Origin: Xylophilus sp. GW821-FHT01B05
GTDB lineage: Bacteria > Pseudomonadota > Gammaproteobacteria > Burkholderiales > Burkholderiaceae_C
Assembly: GCA_038961845.1 (NCBI GenBank)
Contig: CP152408.1
Coordinates: 3,844,001-3,908,000, forward strand
Length of the DNA: 64,000 nucleotides
Direction of reading: 5' to 3'
This document shows positions 34,298 through 43,210 of the stretch, piece after piece. The notes under the pieces were generated by a model. It was not told the DNA's origin and did no database searches. It saw nothing but the letters and a program-made list of their open reading frames with translations. Positions within the stretch are counted from its first letter, which is position 1, and each line of letters starts with the position of its first letter. The translations under genes were made by a program, and so were the position numbers.

Positions 34298-36364
34298 ATG
34301 CGTATTCATCACGTAGAGATCAAGAACTTCCGCCTCTTGGCCGACGTTGAGCTGGCCCTCGAGGACCAGACAACAGTCATTGTCGGACGAAACAACAGCG
34401 GCAAGACTTCTCTGTCCGAAGTGATGCGTCGTCTGGTAGCGGATGGCGCCGGCGCCTTTCAGCTCGAAGACTTTTCGAGCACGTGCTATGACTGCTTCTG
34501 CGCAGCCCTCGAAGCTAGGAACAACGGTGCAGAAGACCGAGCCGTTCGTGCCCTGATCCCTGCCATAGAACTGCGCCTCAAGTTCCGCTACGACCCCGCT
34601 CGACCGCAGCTTGGTCCTCTGAGCCCATTCGTCATCGATCTTGACCCCGCGTGTTCGGAAGCTCTGGTTGTCGTGCGCTACGAACTGAAGGACGGTCAGC
34701 TCGAGCGTTTCTTCGAGGATCAACCCACTACGCCGTGGACCGACGAAACTCGAATCGCCTTTTTTCGCGCGCTGCGCGAGCGAATTCCCCGCGACTTCGG
34801 CGTCAAGATTTGGGCTGAAGACCCCAACGATCCCGACAATCGCCGGCAGCTCCAACCGGGCTCTCTGCGAGGATTGGTGAAGACCGGTTTCATCAATGCG
34901 CAGCGAGGCTTGGACGACGTGACGTCGCGCGAGTCGGATGTGCTTGCCAAAACAGTCGAAAGCCTGTTCGCGACAGCCTCCTCACCGGCCGCCGATGCCT
35001 CTGACAAGCAAGTCGCGGAGGCATTGAAGGGGGCGGTCCAGGATATTCAAACGCAGATCGATGCGAACTTCAGCGGCCAGCTCAAGGGCTTGGTACCTGC
35101 CTTGCAAAGCTTCGGCTATCCGGGGCTCGGCGGGCAGGAACTGCACACCGAAACCATCCTCGATGTGCGGAAGCTTCTCTCCAATTTCACGAAGGTCCGA
35201 TATGCCGGCTACAGCGGCATAACACTGCCTGAGTCCTACAACGGGCTCGGAGCGCGCAACCTGATCTTCATACTGCTGCAGCTCGCCAGTTTCTACAAGG
35301 CCTTCCGGGCCGAGGCGACCGAGCCGGGTGTGCATCTGATCTTTGTCGAAGAGCCAGAGGCTCACTTGCATCCGCAGATGCAGGAGGTCTTTATCCGGCA
35401 GTTGGCCAAGATTGCACAGCAGTTGGTCGCCAGCACCGATGATAAGACGCCTTGGCCGGTGCAGTTCGTGGTTTCAACCCACTCGTCACACGTAGCCAAC
35501 GAAGCGGGCTTCGAAAGCATTCGGTACTTTCTTGGAACGAGCGCTCCTGGGGCGCCGGCAGGTGTTCGCCACACCAAGATCAAGGATCTACGCAAGGGCC
35601 TGAAAGGAACATCCGAGCCTGAGAAGAAATTCCTGCACCAATACATGACGCTGACACGTTGCGACCTGTTTTTCGCCGACAAGGCAGTGCTTGTCGAAGG
35701 GCTGAGTGAAAGGCTCTTGCTTCCCGTCATCATTGCCAAGCTGGAGACCGTCGAGCCTGACAGTCCGAAGTTGTCTAGTCAGTACATGACGGTGATGGAG
35801 GTCGGGGGCGCCTATGCGCATCTCTTCTTCGACTTGCTCCAGTTCCTCGAACTTCGAAGCCTGATCGTCACCGATCTTGATGCCGTCGAGAAGGCCGGGG
35901 GCAAGGCATGTGCAGTCCATCAGGGCACGTACTCAAGCAACGCATGCTTGAAATCGTGGTTCTCCAAAGACGACCCTTTCACGCTGGCCGGGCTCCTCGC
36001 GAAACCCGACAAGGACAAAGTGAACGGGCGGAACCGCATTGCCTACCAATGCGCTGAAGCGAAAGATGGACCCTGCGGAAGAACGTTCGAAGATGCATTC
36101 ATCCTCGCCAACGCCGCCATGTTCGGACTGACCGGTAAGACATCGCAGGAGCTGGAGCTGCAGGCCAGAACCAAGGCCGATGAACTGAAGAAGTCAGAGT
36201 TCGCTTTGAAGCATGCGATAGCGGAGACCGGATGGACTGCCCCGACTTACATCCTCGACGGCATTCGCTGGCTGGCCCGCGGCGAGACGCCTGTGTCCGA
36301 TCCCGTGCTGGCATTGGCCGCAGAAGCCGCGGTAGCCGCCGCCAAGGAAGCGCCCGATGCCTAA
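34298..36364 (+). CDS. Gabija-like GajA: OLD-family ATPase/TOPRIM nuclease
   Basis: This 688-residue protein has an SMC/ABC-like N-terminus (IHHVEIKNFRLLADVELALE) with Walker A VIVGRNNSGKTSL near residue 30. An ABC region follows (FVEEPEAHLHPQMQ near 350). A TOPRIM domain has VLVEGLSERLLLPVI near 466 and VTDLDAVE near 523, the Glu and Asp expected for metal binding. In Gabija, GajA nicks DNA and is held off by normal nucleotide levels. At 688 residues it is longer than the founding GajA (about 580), with extra C-terminal sequence. Its end overlaps the helicase gene by 8 bp. Confidence 0.85.
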   Translation: MRIHHVEIKNFRLLADVELALEDQTTVIVGRNNSGKTSLSEVMRRLVADGAGAFQLEDFSSTCYDCFCAALEARNNGAEDRAVRALIPAIELRLKFRYDPARPQLGPLSPFVIDLDPACSEALVVVRYELKDGQLERFFEDQPTTPWTDETRIAFFRALRERIPRDFGVKIWAEDPNDPDNRRQLQPGSLRGLVKTGFINAQRGLDDVTSRESDVLAKTVESLFATASSPAADASDKQVAEALKGAVQDIQTQIDANFSGQLKGLVPALQSFGYPGLGGQELHTETILDVRKLLSNFTKVRYAGYSGITLPESYNGLGARNLIFILLQLASFYKAFRAEATEPGVHLIFVEEPEAHLHPQMQEVFIRQLAKIAQQLVASTDDKTPWPVQFVVSTHSSHVANEAGFESIRYFLGTSAPGAPAGVRHTKIKDLRKGLKGTSEPEKKFLHQYMTLTRCDLFFADKAVLVEGLSERLLLPVIIAKLETVEPDSPKLSSQYMTVMEVGGAYAHLFFDLLQFLELRSLIVTDLDAVEKAGGKACAVHQGTYSSNACLKSWFSKDDPFTLAGLLAKPDKDKVNGRNRIAYQCAEAKDGPCGRTFEDAFILANAAMFGLTGKTSQELELQARTKADELKKSEFALKHAIAETGWTAPTYILDGIRWLARGETPVSDPVLALAAEAAVAAAKEAPDA

Positions 36365-38096
36365 TGTCGAGTCGCCAGCAGCGGCCGCGAGCCGGCGCGC
36401 ACTTGAGGCCATGTACGCCTGCCTCGACGAAGGCAAAAGTTTTCGCCTGGAAGCGGGCGCAGGCGCTGGCAAGACCTACTCCTTGATCAAGGCGCTGCAG
36501 TTCTTGATCGCACGCGATGGACAGGCACTGCCAAAACACAGCCAGCAGATCGCGTGCATCACGTTCACGAACGTCGCAAAGGATGAGATCGCCACGCGCA
36601 CGGATCGAAGTCCGCTGATCTTTTGCGAGACGAATCATGCCTTCTGCTGGTCGCTGATCAGCGGCTTCCAGAAACCGCTTCGATCTCTGGTCGAAGCTCT
36701 TCCCGCGTGGAAGGACCGCATTGAGGAAGCAGGTGGCGGTTTGGGTACGCGCGCCATCGAATACAGCCTTGGACATCGATCCATCCGTGATGGCCGCGTG
36801 TCCTTGCATCACGACGACGTGCTACCTCTGACCATCTCGTTGATGGAGCATCAGAAGTTCCGTCGCATGATCACAGATCGATTCCCAATCATCCTGGTCG
36901 ACGAGTACCAGGACACAGACAAAGATTGGGTCGAGGCGATCAAGAGCCACTTCCTTGGACAACCCGAGGCCCCATTGTTCGGATTCTTTGGTGATCACTG
37001 GCAGAAGATCTATGGCGGCGGCTGCGGCAAGCTTGAGCATCCGGCAGTGATCGAGATAGGGAAAGAGGCCAACTTCCGATCGGTCAAGACCGTGGTCGAT
37101 TGCCTCAACCGCATGCGCCCCGAGTTGAAGCAGTTCGTTGAGGATCCCAAGGCGCCTGGTCAGGTACGGGTGTTTCACACGAACGACTGGCAGGGTCAAC
37201 GCCAAAAAGGCGGGCATTGGGGCGGTGATCTGCCTTCCGATGTGGGTCACGAGACCCTTGTTCGCGTCCAAGCCGCCCTGGAGCAAGACGGGTGGGATCT
37301 GTCTGTTGGTTCCACGAAAATCTTGATGCTGACGCACCGCCTGCTTGCCAGCGAACAGGGCTATTCCAGCCTGCCTGCCATCTTTCGCTACAACGAAGCC
37401 TTCACAAAGAAGGAGCATCCACACATCGCATTTTTTGTGGACGAGCTCGAACCGGCATGCGATGCATTCACGGCGCGCAAGTTTGGCACCATGTTCGAAG
37501 CGCTCGGTGGTAGAACGCCGCTGATACGCAGCCATGCGGACAAAGCTTCGTGGAGTGCCGCCATGACGCAACTGCTCGCGCTGCGCGAAAACGGCACCGT
37601 CGGCCAGATCATCGACCACCTTTTTGCGCAGAAGCGGCCAAAGCTTCCGGACGCTGTCGAGAAGCGAGAACGGGAACTTCGTGTCTTCGACAAGTCAGCG
37701 GGTGAGGAGATGCCTCCGGCATTGGAAGAACTGGAGAAGCTTCGCGAGGTCCCGTATGCAGAGATTAAGGCGCTCCGCAAGTACCTCGATGGTCATTCGC
37801 CCTTCGAGACGAAGCATGGCGTCAAAGGCGCTCAGTTTGAGAATGTGCTTGTCGTGATCGGTCGCGGTTGGAATCAATACAACTTCGGGGACATGCTGGA
37901 GCTTGCTAGTGCACAGGCTGTGCCTGCGGCGAAAGAAGTCGGGTACGAACGCAATCGAAATCTGTTCTATGTGGCCTGTTCCAGGCCCAAGACTCGGCTC
38001 GCACTGCTGTTCACCCAGCAGCTGTCGCCACAGGCGTTGGCCACTCTTGAAGCCTGGTTTGGCGCTAAGTCGATCAGCTCAGCGCGTACCGCGTGA
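36357..38096 (+). CDS. Gabija-like GajB: UvrD/Rep-type helicase
   Basis: This 579-residue superfamily 1A helicase has Walker A EAGAGAGKTYSLIKAL near residue 32, motif Ia ITFTNVAKDEIATR, motif II VDEYQDTDKDW near 180, and a C-terminal motif VACSRPKTRLALLFT near 540. GajB proteins (usually about 500 residues) sense or unwind phage DNA and form a complex with GajA. The 8-bp overlap with the OLD nuclease gene indicates translational coupling and a joint product. Other OLD-plus-UvrD pairs exist, so 'Gabija-like' is an architecture call. Codon use and lower GC fit recent acquisition. Confidence 0.82.
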   Translation: MPNVESPAAAASRRALEAMYACLDEGKSFRLEAGAGAGKTYSLIKALQFLIARDGQALPKHSQQIACITFTNVAKDEIATRTDRSPLIFCETNHAFCWSLISGFQKPLRSLVEALPAWKDRIEEAGGGLGTRAIEYSLGHRSIRDGRVSLHHDDVLPLTISLMEHQKFRRMITDRFPIILVDEYQDTDKDWVEAIKSHFLGQPEAPLFGFFGDHWQKIYGGGCGKLEHPAVIEIGKEANFRSVKTVVDCLNRMRPELKQFVEDPKAPGQVRVFHTNDWQGQRQKGGHWGGDLPSDVGHETLVRVQAALEQDGWDLSVGSTKILMLTHRLLASEQGYSSLPAIFRYNEAFTKKEHPHIAFFVDELEPACDAFTARKFGTMFEALGGRTPLIRSHADKASWSAAMTQLLALRENGTVGQIIDHLFAQKRPKLPDAVEKRERELRVFDKSAGEEMPPALEELEKLREVPYAEIKALRKYLDGHSPFETKHGVKGAQFENVLVVIGRGWNQYNFGDMLELASAQAVPAAKEVGYERNRNLFYVACSRPKTRLALLFTQQLSPQALATLEAWFGAKSISSARTA

Positions 38097-38757
38097 CGCA
38101 TCGCAGCACCCGATGCTGCTGCCGAGTTAATGCTTACCGGTCTGACCCTTGAGGCGGCCTAAGTTGCCTCCACAGAGCTTGTCAGGAATTTGGTTGAACT
38201 CATCTGTCCTTCCTTCTCAGGCTTGCTTATGTCCGCGAATGACGAAGGTCGAGCAGTTACCAAGTTGAGATGGGACGCATGCGGCTTCGGCCTGTCGAGG
38301 GGAAGTAGACGAGCTGCTCGCGACCACTCAAAGCAAGCCCCAATGCATCACCCGTGGATGCTTCATCGGTATATCAGGATGCCGAAACACGCATGACGTG
38401 TGCCGCTTCTTCTCCGTTCAGAAGGACGTTGAGCCGTAAAAAGCTGGCCCATGCGTCTTCTGAAACCATACGGATATCAGACCATATCGAATCAGTCTTG
38501 ACGGGCTTGCCCGTCCCCGTGACGCTGGCACCGTGAGCGCCAATCGAGCGGGCTTCTTCTTCGTGGCTCGATGCGCCGGCAGCCGGTCAATTCTTGCACA
38601 ACAGACAAGAGAGGACCACCTGTGGCGAACGCCATGATCGCCTCCCCATGTTCTTGAGAGTCGTCCCAGGCATGCGCCACAGGCCAATCAATACAACAGC
38701 CCGCGATGGGGCAGAAAAGGAGCCGGTGATGTAGCGCTTCCGAAAGGAGACGAGACC
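38097..38757. other. Gene-free gap after the defence pair
   Basis: 661 bp with only short, unconvincing frames. GC content is lower than in the ICE core and no terminator, tRNA or repeat was recognised. It separates the defence cargo from the conserved ICE module and may be a scar of past cargo exchange. Confidence 0.4.
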
Positions 38758-39504
38758 ATGCACAAGGAACCCCCACTATCAAAGGTGTTCTATCGCCCCA
38801 TTGAAGCTGCCATACGATGGGCTGGGCTGTTGCGGTTCAAGGCGATGATCCTCGCATCGATCACATCACCGCAGCGCCTGCCGCAGACACTGGACTGCCC
38901 GCGATGGAACGAATGCCGGCTGTACTCGGAACGCATCTACGACGGCATCCTCCACGCTGAGCTTCCTTTCGGCAAGAACGGGATCACGCTCAATGACCCG
39001 GCGCTGGTGAGTTCGCCGGACCTGACCATCCGCCATGTCGATCTCAAGCGCTGGATGCGTACCCACTATCCCGAGCATCGGCCAGGCTTCCTGTTCAGCC
39101 GCGGCGAACGCATGGCGCACCCGTTCATCACCATACAAACAGGAGAAGCGCTCCTGTTGGAGCGAACGGCGCTAAAAGCAGAGCTGGACCATACCCGGCA
39201 TCAGATGCAGGAACTGCGAGAGCAGCACGAAGCCCTGCTGAAGCAATCAACCGTGCTGGTGGCGTCCAATACATGTGCGATCAGCAACCGGGCGGAGACC
39301 ACATACTTGAACATCATTGGCGCAATGCTGGCACTGATGCTCGGCCAGTCCCCTGGGGGCGTGCCCTACTCCAGATTCAGAACACAGGAGGCCATCGTCT
39401 CCGCAATGCTTGCCAACTGCGGTGGCGCCGTGGGCATCACGGAGCGAACCTTGAATGGCAAGTTCGCCAACGCCAGGAAGAACGTCCGTAGCGCATCCGA
39501 GTGA
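38758..39504 (+). CDS. ICE-associated conserved protein of unknown function
   Basis: This 248-residue protein starts at ATG 38758 behind GAAAGGAGA. The N-terminal half contains the cysteine-bearing block LDCPRWNECRLYSERIYDG and HVDLKRWMRTHYPEHRP. A coiled-coil follows (about 130-165, ERTALKAELDHTRHQMQELR). The C-terminal domain has TYLNIIGAMLALMLGQSPGG and VGITERTLNGKFANARK. I recall that C-terminal module in other proteobacterial hypotheticals, where it looks DNA-binding, but cannot name it. It lies 118 bp upstream of the AlpA gene on the same strand. Confidence 0.75.
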   Translation: MHKEPPLSKVFYRPIEAAIRWAGLLRFKAMILASITSPQRLPQTLDCPRWNECRLYSERIYDGILHAELPFGKNGITLNDPALVSSPDLTIRHVDLKRWMRTHYPEHRPGFLFSRGERMAHPFITIQTGEALLLERTALKAELDHTRHQMQELREQHEALLKQSTVLVASNTCAISNRAETTYLNIIGAMLALMLGQSPGGVPYSRFRTQEAIVSAMLANCGGAVGITERTLNGKFANARKNVRSASE

Positions 39505-39522
39505 AATCTTCCAGCTTGTATC

Positions 39523-39549
39523 TGCAATCCCGGAGATTGCATATGCAAT
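39523..39549. promoter_or_regulatory. Overlapping palindromes upstream of the alpA-type gene
   Basis: Two dyads share an arm. TGCAATC-N5-GATTGCA covers 39523-39541, and the perfect 14-bp palindrome ATTGCATATGCAAT covers 39536-39549. They end 73 bp before the AlpA start, in the AT-richer gap ahead of the partition operon, a good operator or activator site. In ICEclc the corresponding alpA promoter belongs to the transfer-competence regulon; equivalence here is inferred. Confidence 0.55.
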
Positions 39550-39622
39550 GTCTTTTGGCATCCATGTCTATTGAATAGAGGTCACGCCAACAAACGCCAC
39601 TGAGCGTTCAGGAGTGAACGCC

Positions 39623-39835
39623 ATGTCGCAGCCAACTGTACTGCCACCGAACGAGCGCCGCATCCTGCGGCTCGATGAAGTCGAAGCGAAGTCCGGCTTC
39701 AAGCGCGCCCACATCTACAACCTGATGAAGAAGCGCCAGTTCCCACAGGCACTGCGCCTGGGCGTGCGCGCCGTGGGCTGGGACTCCATCGAGATCGACC
39801 AGTGGATCGCCGAGCGCGTCAGCAGCCGGACCTGA
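39623..39835 (+). CDS. alpA: AlpA-family transcriptional regulator
   Basis: This 70-residue MerR-like helix-turn-helix protein has RILRLDEVEAKSGFKRAHIY as recognition region and the AlpA tail WDSIEIDQWIAERV. In clc-type ICEs a gene of this type heads the alpA-parA-shi-parB operon, and relatives in phages and islands activate excision genes. ATG 39623 has AGGAG 8-9 bp upstream; a GTG three codons earlier overlaps that site and is less likely. The ParA gene starts 43 bp after its stop. Confidence 0.85.
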   Translation: MSQPTVLPPNERRILRLDEVEAKSGFKRAHIYNLMKKRQFPQALRLGVRAVGWDSIEIDQWIAERVSSRT

Positions 39836-39878
39836 TCCGCCTCTCCCGCGGACTTCCCATCCTCACACGGAGAGCGCC

Positions 39879-40769
39879 ATGCAGGTCGTATCCATCATTT
39901 CAACGAAGGGCGGCGTCGGCAAGACCACGACGGCCGCGAACCTGGGCGGGCTCGCCGCGGACGCGGGGTTGCGCGTTCTGCTGCTCGATCTCGACGTGCA
40001 GCCCACTCTGTCCTCGTACTACGAGCTGGCCCACCGCGCGCCCGGCGGCATTTACGAGTTGCTGGCGTTCAACGAGCGCGACCTCGGCCAGCTCGTGTGC
40101 CGCACGATCATCGCAGGCCTGGATCTGGTGCTGTCCAACGACCACCGGGGCGAGCTGAACACATTGCTGTTGCATGCTCCCGATGGGCGTCTTCGGTTAC
40201 GGCACCTGCTGCCGGTGCTGGGCCCTCACTATGACCTGGTGCTGATTGACACCCAGGGCGCACGCTCGGTGCTGCTGGAAATGGCGGTGCTGGCCTCCGG
40301 CCTGGCGCTGTCGCCCGTGACCCCGGAGATCCTGGCAGCGCGCGAGCTGCGGCGCGGCACCGTGCAGTTGCTCGAAGACATCGCGCCATACCGGCACCTG
40401 GGTATCGAGCCGCCGCCGCTGCACCTGCTCATCAACCGCGTCCACCCGGTGTCGGCGAACGCCCGGCTGATCCAGCAGGCCTTGCGAGATCTGTTCCAGG
40501 ACCACGCCGGCATCCGCGTGCTGGCCACCGACGTGCCGGCCATCGAAGCCTATCCGCGCGCTGCGACGCGCGGCCTGCCGGTGCATCGGGTCGAATACCG
40601 CCAGCCGCCGGGCAGAGTCGCCCCCGCCGCGCTCGACACCATGCGCGGCCTCGCCGGCGAGTTGCTTCCACAGTGGCAGCACCGACTGGCCGCGGTGTCC
40701 GGCCGTCCGCCCCACCCGATTGGGCCACTCCCTCTTGATACAGCAAGGCCCCATGGCGAACGCACATGA
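39879..40769 (+). CDS. parA: ParA-family partition ATPase
   Basis: This 296-residue Walker-type ATPase has the deviant Walker A KGGVGKTTTAANLGGLAADA at residues 11-30 and LLLDLDVQPTLSSYY as Walker A'. The Walker B region is VLIDTQGAR. It has no N-terminal helix-turn-helix, as in Soj-like and ICE ParA proteins. In ICEclc, ParA with Shi has been linked to growth arrest of transfer-competent cells as well as element maintenance. It overlaps the next small gene by 17 bp, so translation is coupled. Confidence 0.92.
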   Translation: MQVVSIISTKGGVGKTTTAANLGGLAADAGLRVLLLDLDVQPTLSSYYELAHRAPGGIYELLAFNERDLGQLVCRTIIAGLDLVLSNDHRGELNTLLLHAPDGRLRLRHLLPVLGPHYDLVLIDTQGARSVLLEMAVLASGLALSPVTPEILAARELRRGTVQLLEDIAPYRHLGIEPPPLHLLINRVHPVSANARLIQQALRDLFQDHAGIRVLATDVPAIEAYPRAATRGLPVHRVEYRQPPGRVAPAALDTMRGLAGELLPQWQHRLAAVSGRPPHPIGPLPLDTARPHGERT

Positions 40770-41004
40770 ACTGGCCCGGGGCCACAAGCGGCTGCGCGCC
40801 CTGATCGAGTTCGCCGTGGGCGAAGGCTGGCACGTCAAGCGCACGCCGGGCGGACACCTCAAATTCACCAAGGCGGGTTGCGCTGCGATCTACACCAGTT
40901 CAACGGCAAGCGACCATCGGGCGGCGCTGAACGCCCGCGCGCAGATCCGCCGTGCAGAGCGCGAAGCCATGACATCCAACGCCTGCGGAGGCCGCCATGG
41001 CTGA
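40753..41004 (+). CDS. HicA-fold small protein in the Shi position
   Basis: This 83-residue basic protein begins MANAHELARGHKRLRALIEF. The core GWHVKRTPGGHLKFTKAG resembles the HicA fold, whose toxins carry G-x-H-x-K/R-F around a catalytic histidine. The downstream DHRAALNARAQIRRAE helix also fits. By position (between parA and parB) it corresponds to shi of ICEclc, reported with parA to halt cell division in transferring cells. No HicB antitoxin is adjacent, which argues against an ordinary toxin-antitoxin pair. Homology to Shi was inferred from position and not aligned. Confidence 0.65.
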   Translation: MANAHELARGHKRLRALIEFAVGEGWHVKRTPGGHLKFTKAGCAAIYTSSTASDHRAALNARAQIRRAEREAMTSNACGGRHG

Positions 41005-42631
41005 CATGACCTCCCAGGACATGGCCGGCAAACTGCTCGCTGCGGGGTTCGAGCGCAGCGGCCCACCCGCCACGGCCCTGAGCGACCCGATCGCCGACAC
41101 ACCGATGGTCGTGACGCTGGACCAACTGCGCCCCTACGACCACGACCCGCGCAAGAAGCGCAACCCGGCTTACGACGAGATCAAGGCATCCATCCGTGAG
41201 CGCGGCCTGGACGCGGCACCGGCCATCACCCGCCGTCCCGGCGAGGACCACTACATCATCCGCAACGGCGGCAACACGCGGCTGGCGATCCTGCGCGAAC
41301 TGTGGTCGGAGGCTAAGGACGAGCAGTTCTTCCGCATAGCGTGCCTGTTCCGGCCGTGGCCCAGCCGCGGCGAAGTGGTCATGCTGACCGGCCACCTGGC
41401 CGAGAACGAACTGCGCGGCGGTCTCACGTTCATCGAGCGCGCCCTCGGCGTCGAGAAAGCACGCGAGTTCTACGAGCAGGAAAGCGGCGCCACCCTGAGC
41501 CAGTCCGAACTGGCCCGCCGCCTGGCCGCCGATGGCTTCCCGGTCCAGCAGTCGCACATCAGCCGCATGAACGACGCGGTGCGCTACCTCCTGCCAGCGA
41601 TCCCGGCCGTGCTCTATGGCGGCCTCGGCCGCCACCAGGTCGAACGCCTGTCGGTCATGCGCAAAGCCTGCATGCTCGCGTGGGAGCGCTACGCCAAGGG
41701 CCGCCCACTGGTCCAGGACTTCGACGAGTTCTTCCAGGAAGTCTTGTCACAATTCGATGTGCAGGCCGACGAGTTCGCCCCCCAACGCGTGCAGGACGAA
41801 CTGATCGGCCAGATGTCCGAACTGCTCGGCATCGACTACGACGTGCTGGCGCTCGACCTCACCGAATCCGAAAGCCGCCATCGCGCCCTGGTCAGCGATC
41901 CGACCCCGCCATCGGCACCGCCCGCGCTGCCTGAGCCTGGCACCGTGGCACGCCCGCCCGCCGCGCCGGCCCCATCGGCCCCGACGCCGGCGGCCACACC
42001 TGGGTCGCGCGAGCGCGAGGGCGACTCAGGGACGAACGGCTCGCCCGCAGGAAGCCCCGTGGCAGCTCCTGGTGATCTTCTGCAGGGGCACATCGTTTCG
42101 CCTGCACCGACGACGGAGCGGCTGCAATCCATTCAGCGAATGGTCGCCGACGAGCTGGGGGATGCGCTGCCCGATTTCTCGGCCAATGTCCTGCAGTCCA
42201 TTCCAGTCCAAGCGGGCGGTCTCTACCCGATTTCCGACGTCTGGCACATCGACGCGGGCCTGGACACGCCCGATCGCCTGCGCATCCACATCGCGCAGTT
42301 CGCACGCGAGATCGCGGGCGAGGCAGGCCTTGATCAGTGCATCGAGGACCGCGCGGACGGTGTGGGCTTCGCATGTCATGCCAGCGCGCAGCCCCCATCA
42401 CAGCAGGGCCGCGCCCTGCTGGCATTGCTGGCGAGCCTGGCAGGCCAGGGCTTCGCCGATGCCGATCTGGACGGCGGGCAGCTTGCCGCCGAGTTGCCGG
42501 CGCTGCTGCACGGCCAAGGCGATGCGAACCGGCGATTGAGCGACACCGCGCTTGTCAAGCTGTTCCGATTGCTGCGCCTGGCCCGGCGCCTGCTGGACCT
42601 GGAATCCAGTGCAGCAGGTCCTGGGGCATGA
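40997..42631 (+). CDS. parB: ICE ParB-family protein (PFGI-1 class)
   Basis: This 544-residue protein has an N-terminal ParB/Srx-like domain (DQLRPYDHDPRKKRNPAYDE, then ERGLDAAPAITRRPG and YIIRNGGNTRLAILREL). A helix-turn-helix follows (LSQSELARRLAADGFPVQQS near 175). A Pro/Ala-rich linker (about 305-345) leads to a C-terminal domain of unknown role. The size and layout match the PFGI-1 ICE ParB group (TIGR03764) rather than chromosomal ParB. It starts inside the preceding gene. Binding sites are unknown; the palindrome array downstream is a candidate. Confidence 0.9.
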   Translation: MADMTSQDMAGKLLAAGFERSGPPATALSDPIADTPMVVTLDQLRPYDHDPRKKRNPAYDEIKASIRERGLDAAPAITRRPGEDHYIIRNGGNTRLAILRELWSEAKDEQFFRIACLFRPWPSRGEVVMLTGHLAENELRGGLTFIERALGVEKAREFYEQESGATLSQSELARRLAADGFPVQQSHISRMNDAVRYLLPAIPAVLYGGLGRHQVERLSVMRKACMLAWERYAKGRPLVQDFDEFFQEVLSQFDVQADEFAPQRVQDELIGQMSELLGIDYDVLALDLTESESRHRALVSDPTPPSAPPALPEPGTVARPPAAPAPSAPTPAATPGSREREGDSGTNGSPAGSPVAAPGDLLQGHIVSPAPTTERLQSIQRMVADELGDALPDFSANVLQSIPVQAGGLYPISDVWHIDAGLDTPDRLRIHIAQFAREIAGEAGLDQCIEDRADGVGFACHASAQPPSQQGRALLALLASLAGQGFADADLDGGQLAAELPALLHGQGDANRRLSDTALVKLFRLLRLARRLLDLESSAAGPGA

Positions 42632-42646
42632 AGGAAGGAGACCCGC

Positions 42647-43207
42647 ATGTCCGCCCCGCACCCGCTCAATCAGGCCGTCATCGCCCAGGCGCTCTACGAC
42701 CTGCGCAACGGCCAACTGCGCCGCTGCAAGGCGATGGGCTTCAGCGAGGCCGAGCTGGATGCGCTCAAGCATCCCGCCATGGTGAGCGTGCTGGCCAACG
42801 CCAATGTCTCGTGGTGTTCCGTGTCCGTGAACCGTGAGGTGCTCCGGCGTCTGCTTTCGCAGGCGCAGGACGTGGAGAAGGAAATAGCGACCGTCGATCA
42901 CATGTTGCGCCTGGGGGCCAGCACGGAGATGGTCAGTCGCTTCTACGGCTTGACTCATCAGGAAGTCGCCCTGCGCCGTGAGGTGCTGGGCCTGCCCAAG
43001 CGCAAGGGGCGTCACCCTGTCCTGGACGAGAAGCAGGACGTCGAACTGTGGCGGCGCTGGAAAGCCATCACCAGCAGCAGGAATGTGGACCTGAAGGACG
43101 AGACCTCGATTCTCGACGCGGCCATGGACCTTGCCGAAGGCATGGATTTGCCGCTGTCGGTGGTCTGGGCCGCGATCAAGTCGTGGGTCGATCAGGGATT
43201 GGGTTAA
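42647..43207 (+). CDS. DUF2857 ICE protein
   Basis: This 186-residue protein starts MSAPHPLNQAVIAQALYDLR behind AAGGAGACC. It contains SRFYGLTHQEVALRREVLGL, a helix-turn-helix-like stretch, and ends ESIL-like/AIKSWVDQGLG. Position and blocks match DUF2857 proteins that lie between ParB and the STY4528 protein in this ICE class. Function is not established; a role in transcriptional control of transfer competence is possible (FlhC-like DUF2857 members are known), but the FlhC zinc cysteines are not visible here. It is 3 bp from the next gene. Confidence 0.8.
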   Translation: MSAPHPLNQAVIAQALYDLRNGQLRRCKAMGFSEAELDALKHPAMVSVLANANVSWCSVSVNREVLRRLLSQAQDVEKEIATVDHMLRLGASTEMVSRFYGLTHQEVALRREVLGLPKRKGRHPVLDEKQDVELWRRWKAITSSRNVDLKDETSILDAAMDLAEGMDLPLSVVWAAIKSWVDQGLG

Positions 43208-43210
43208 TCC

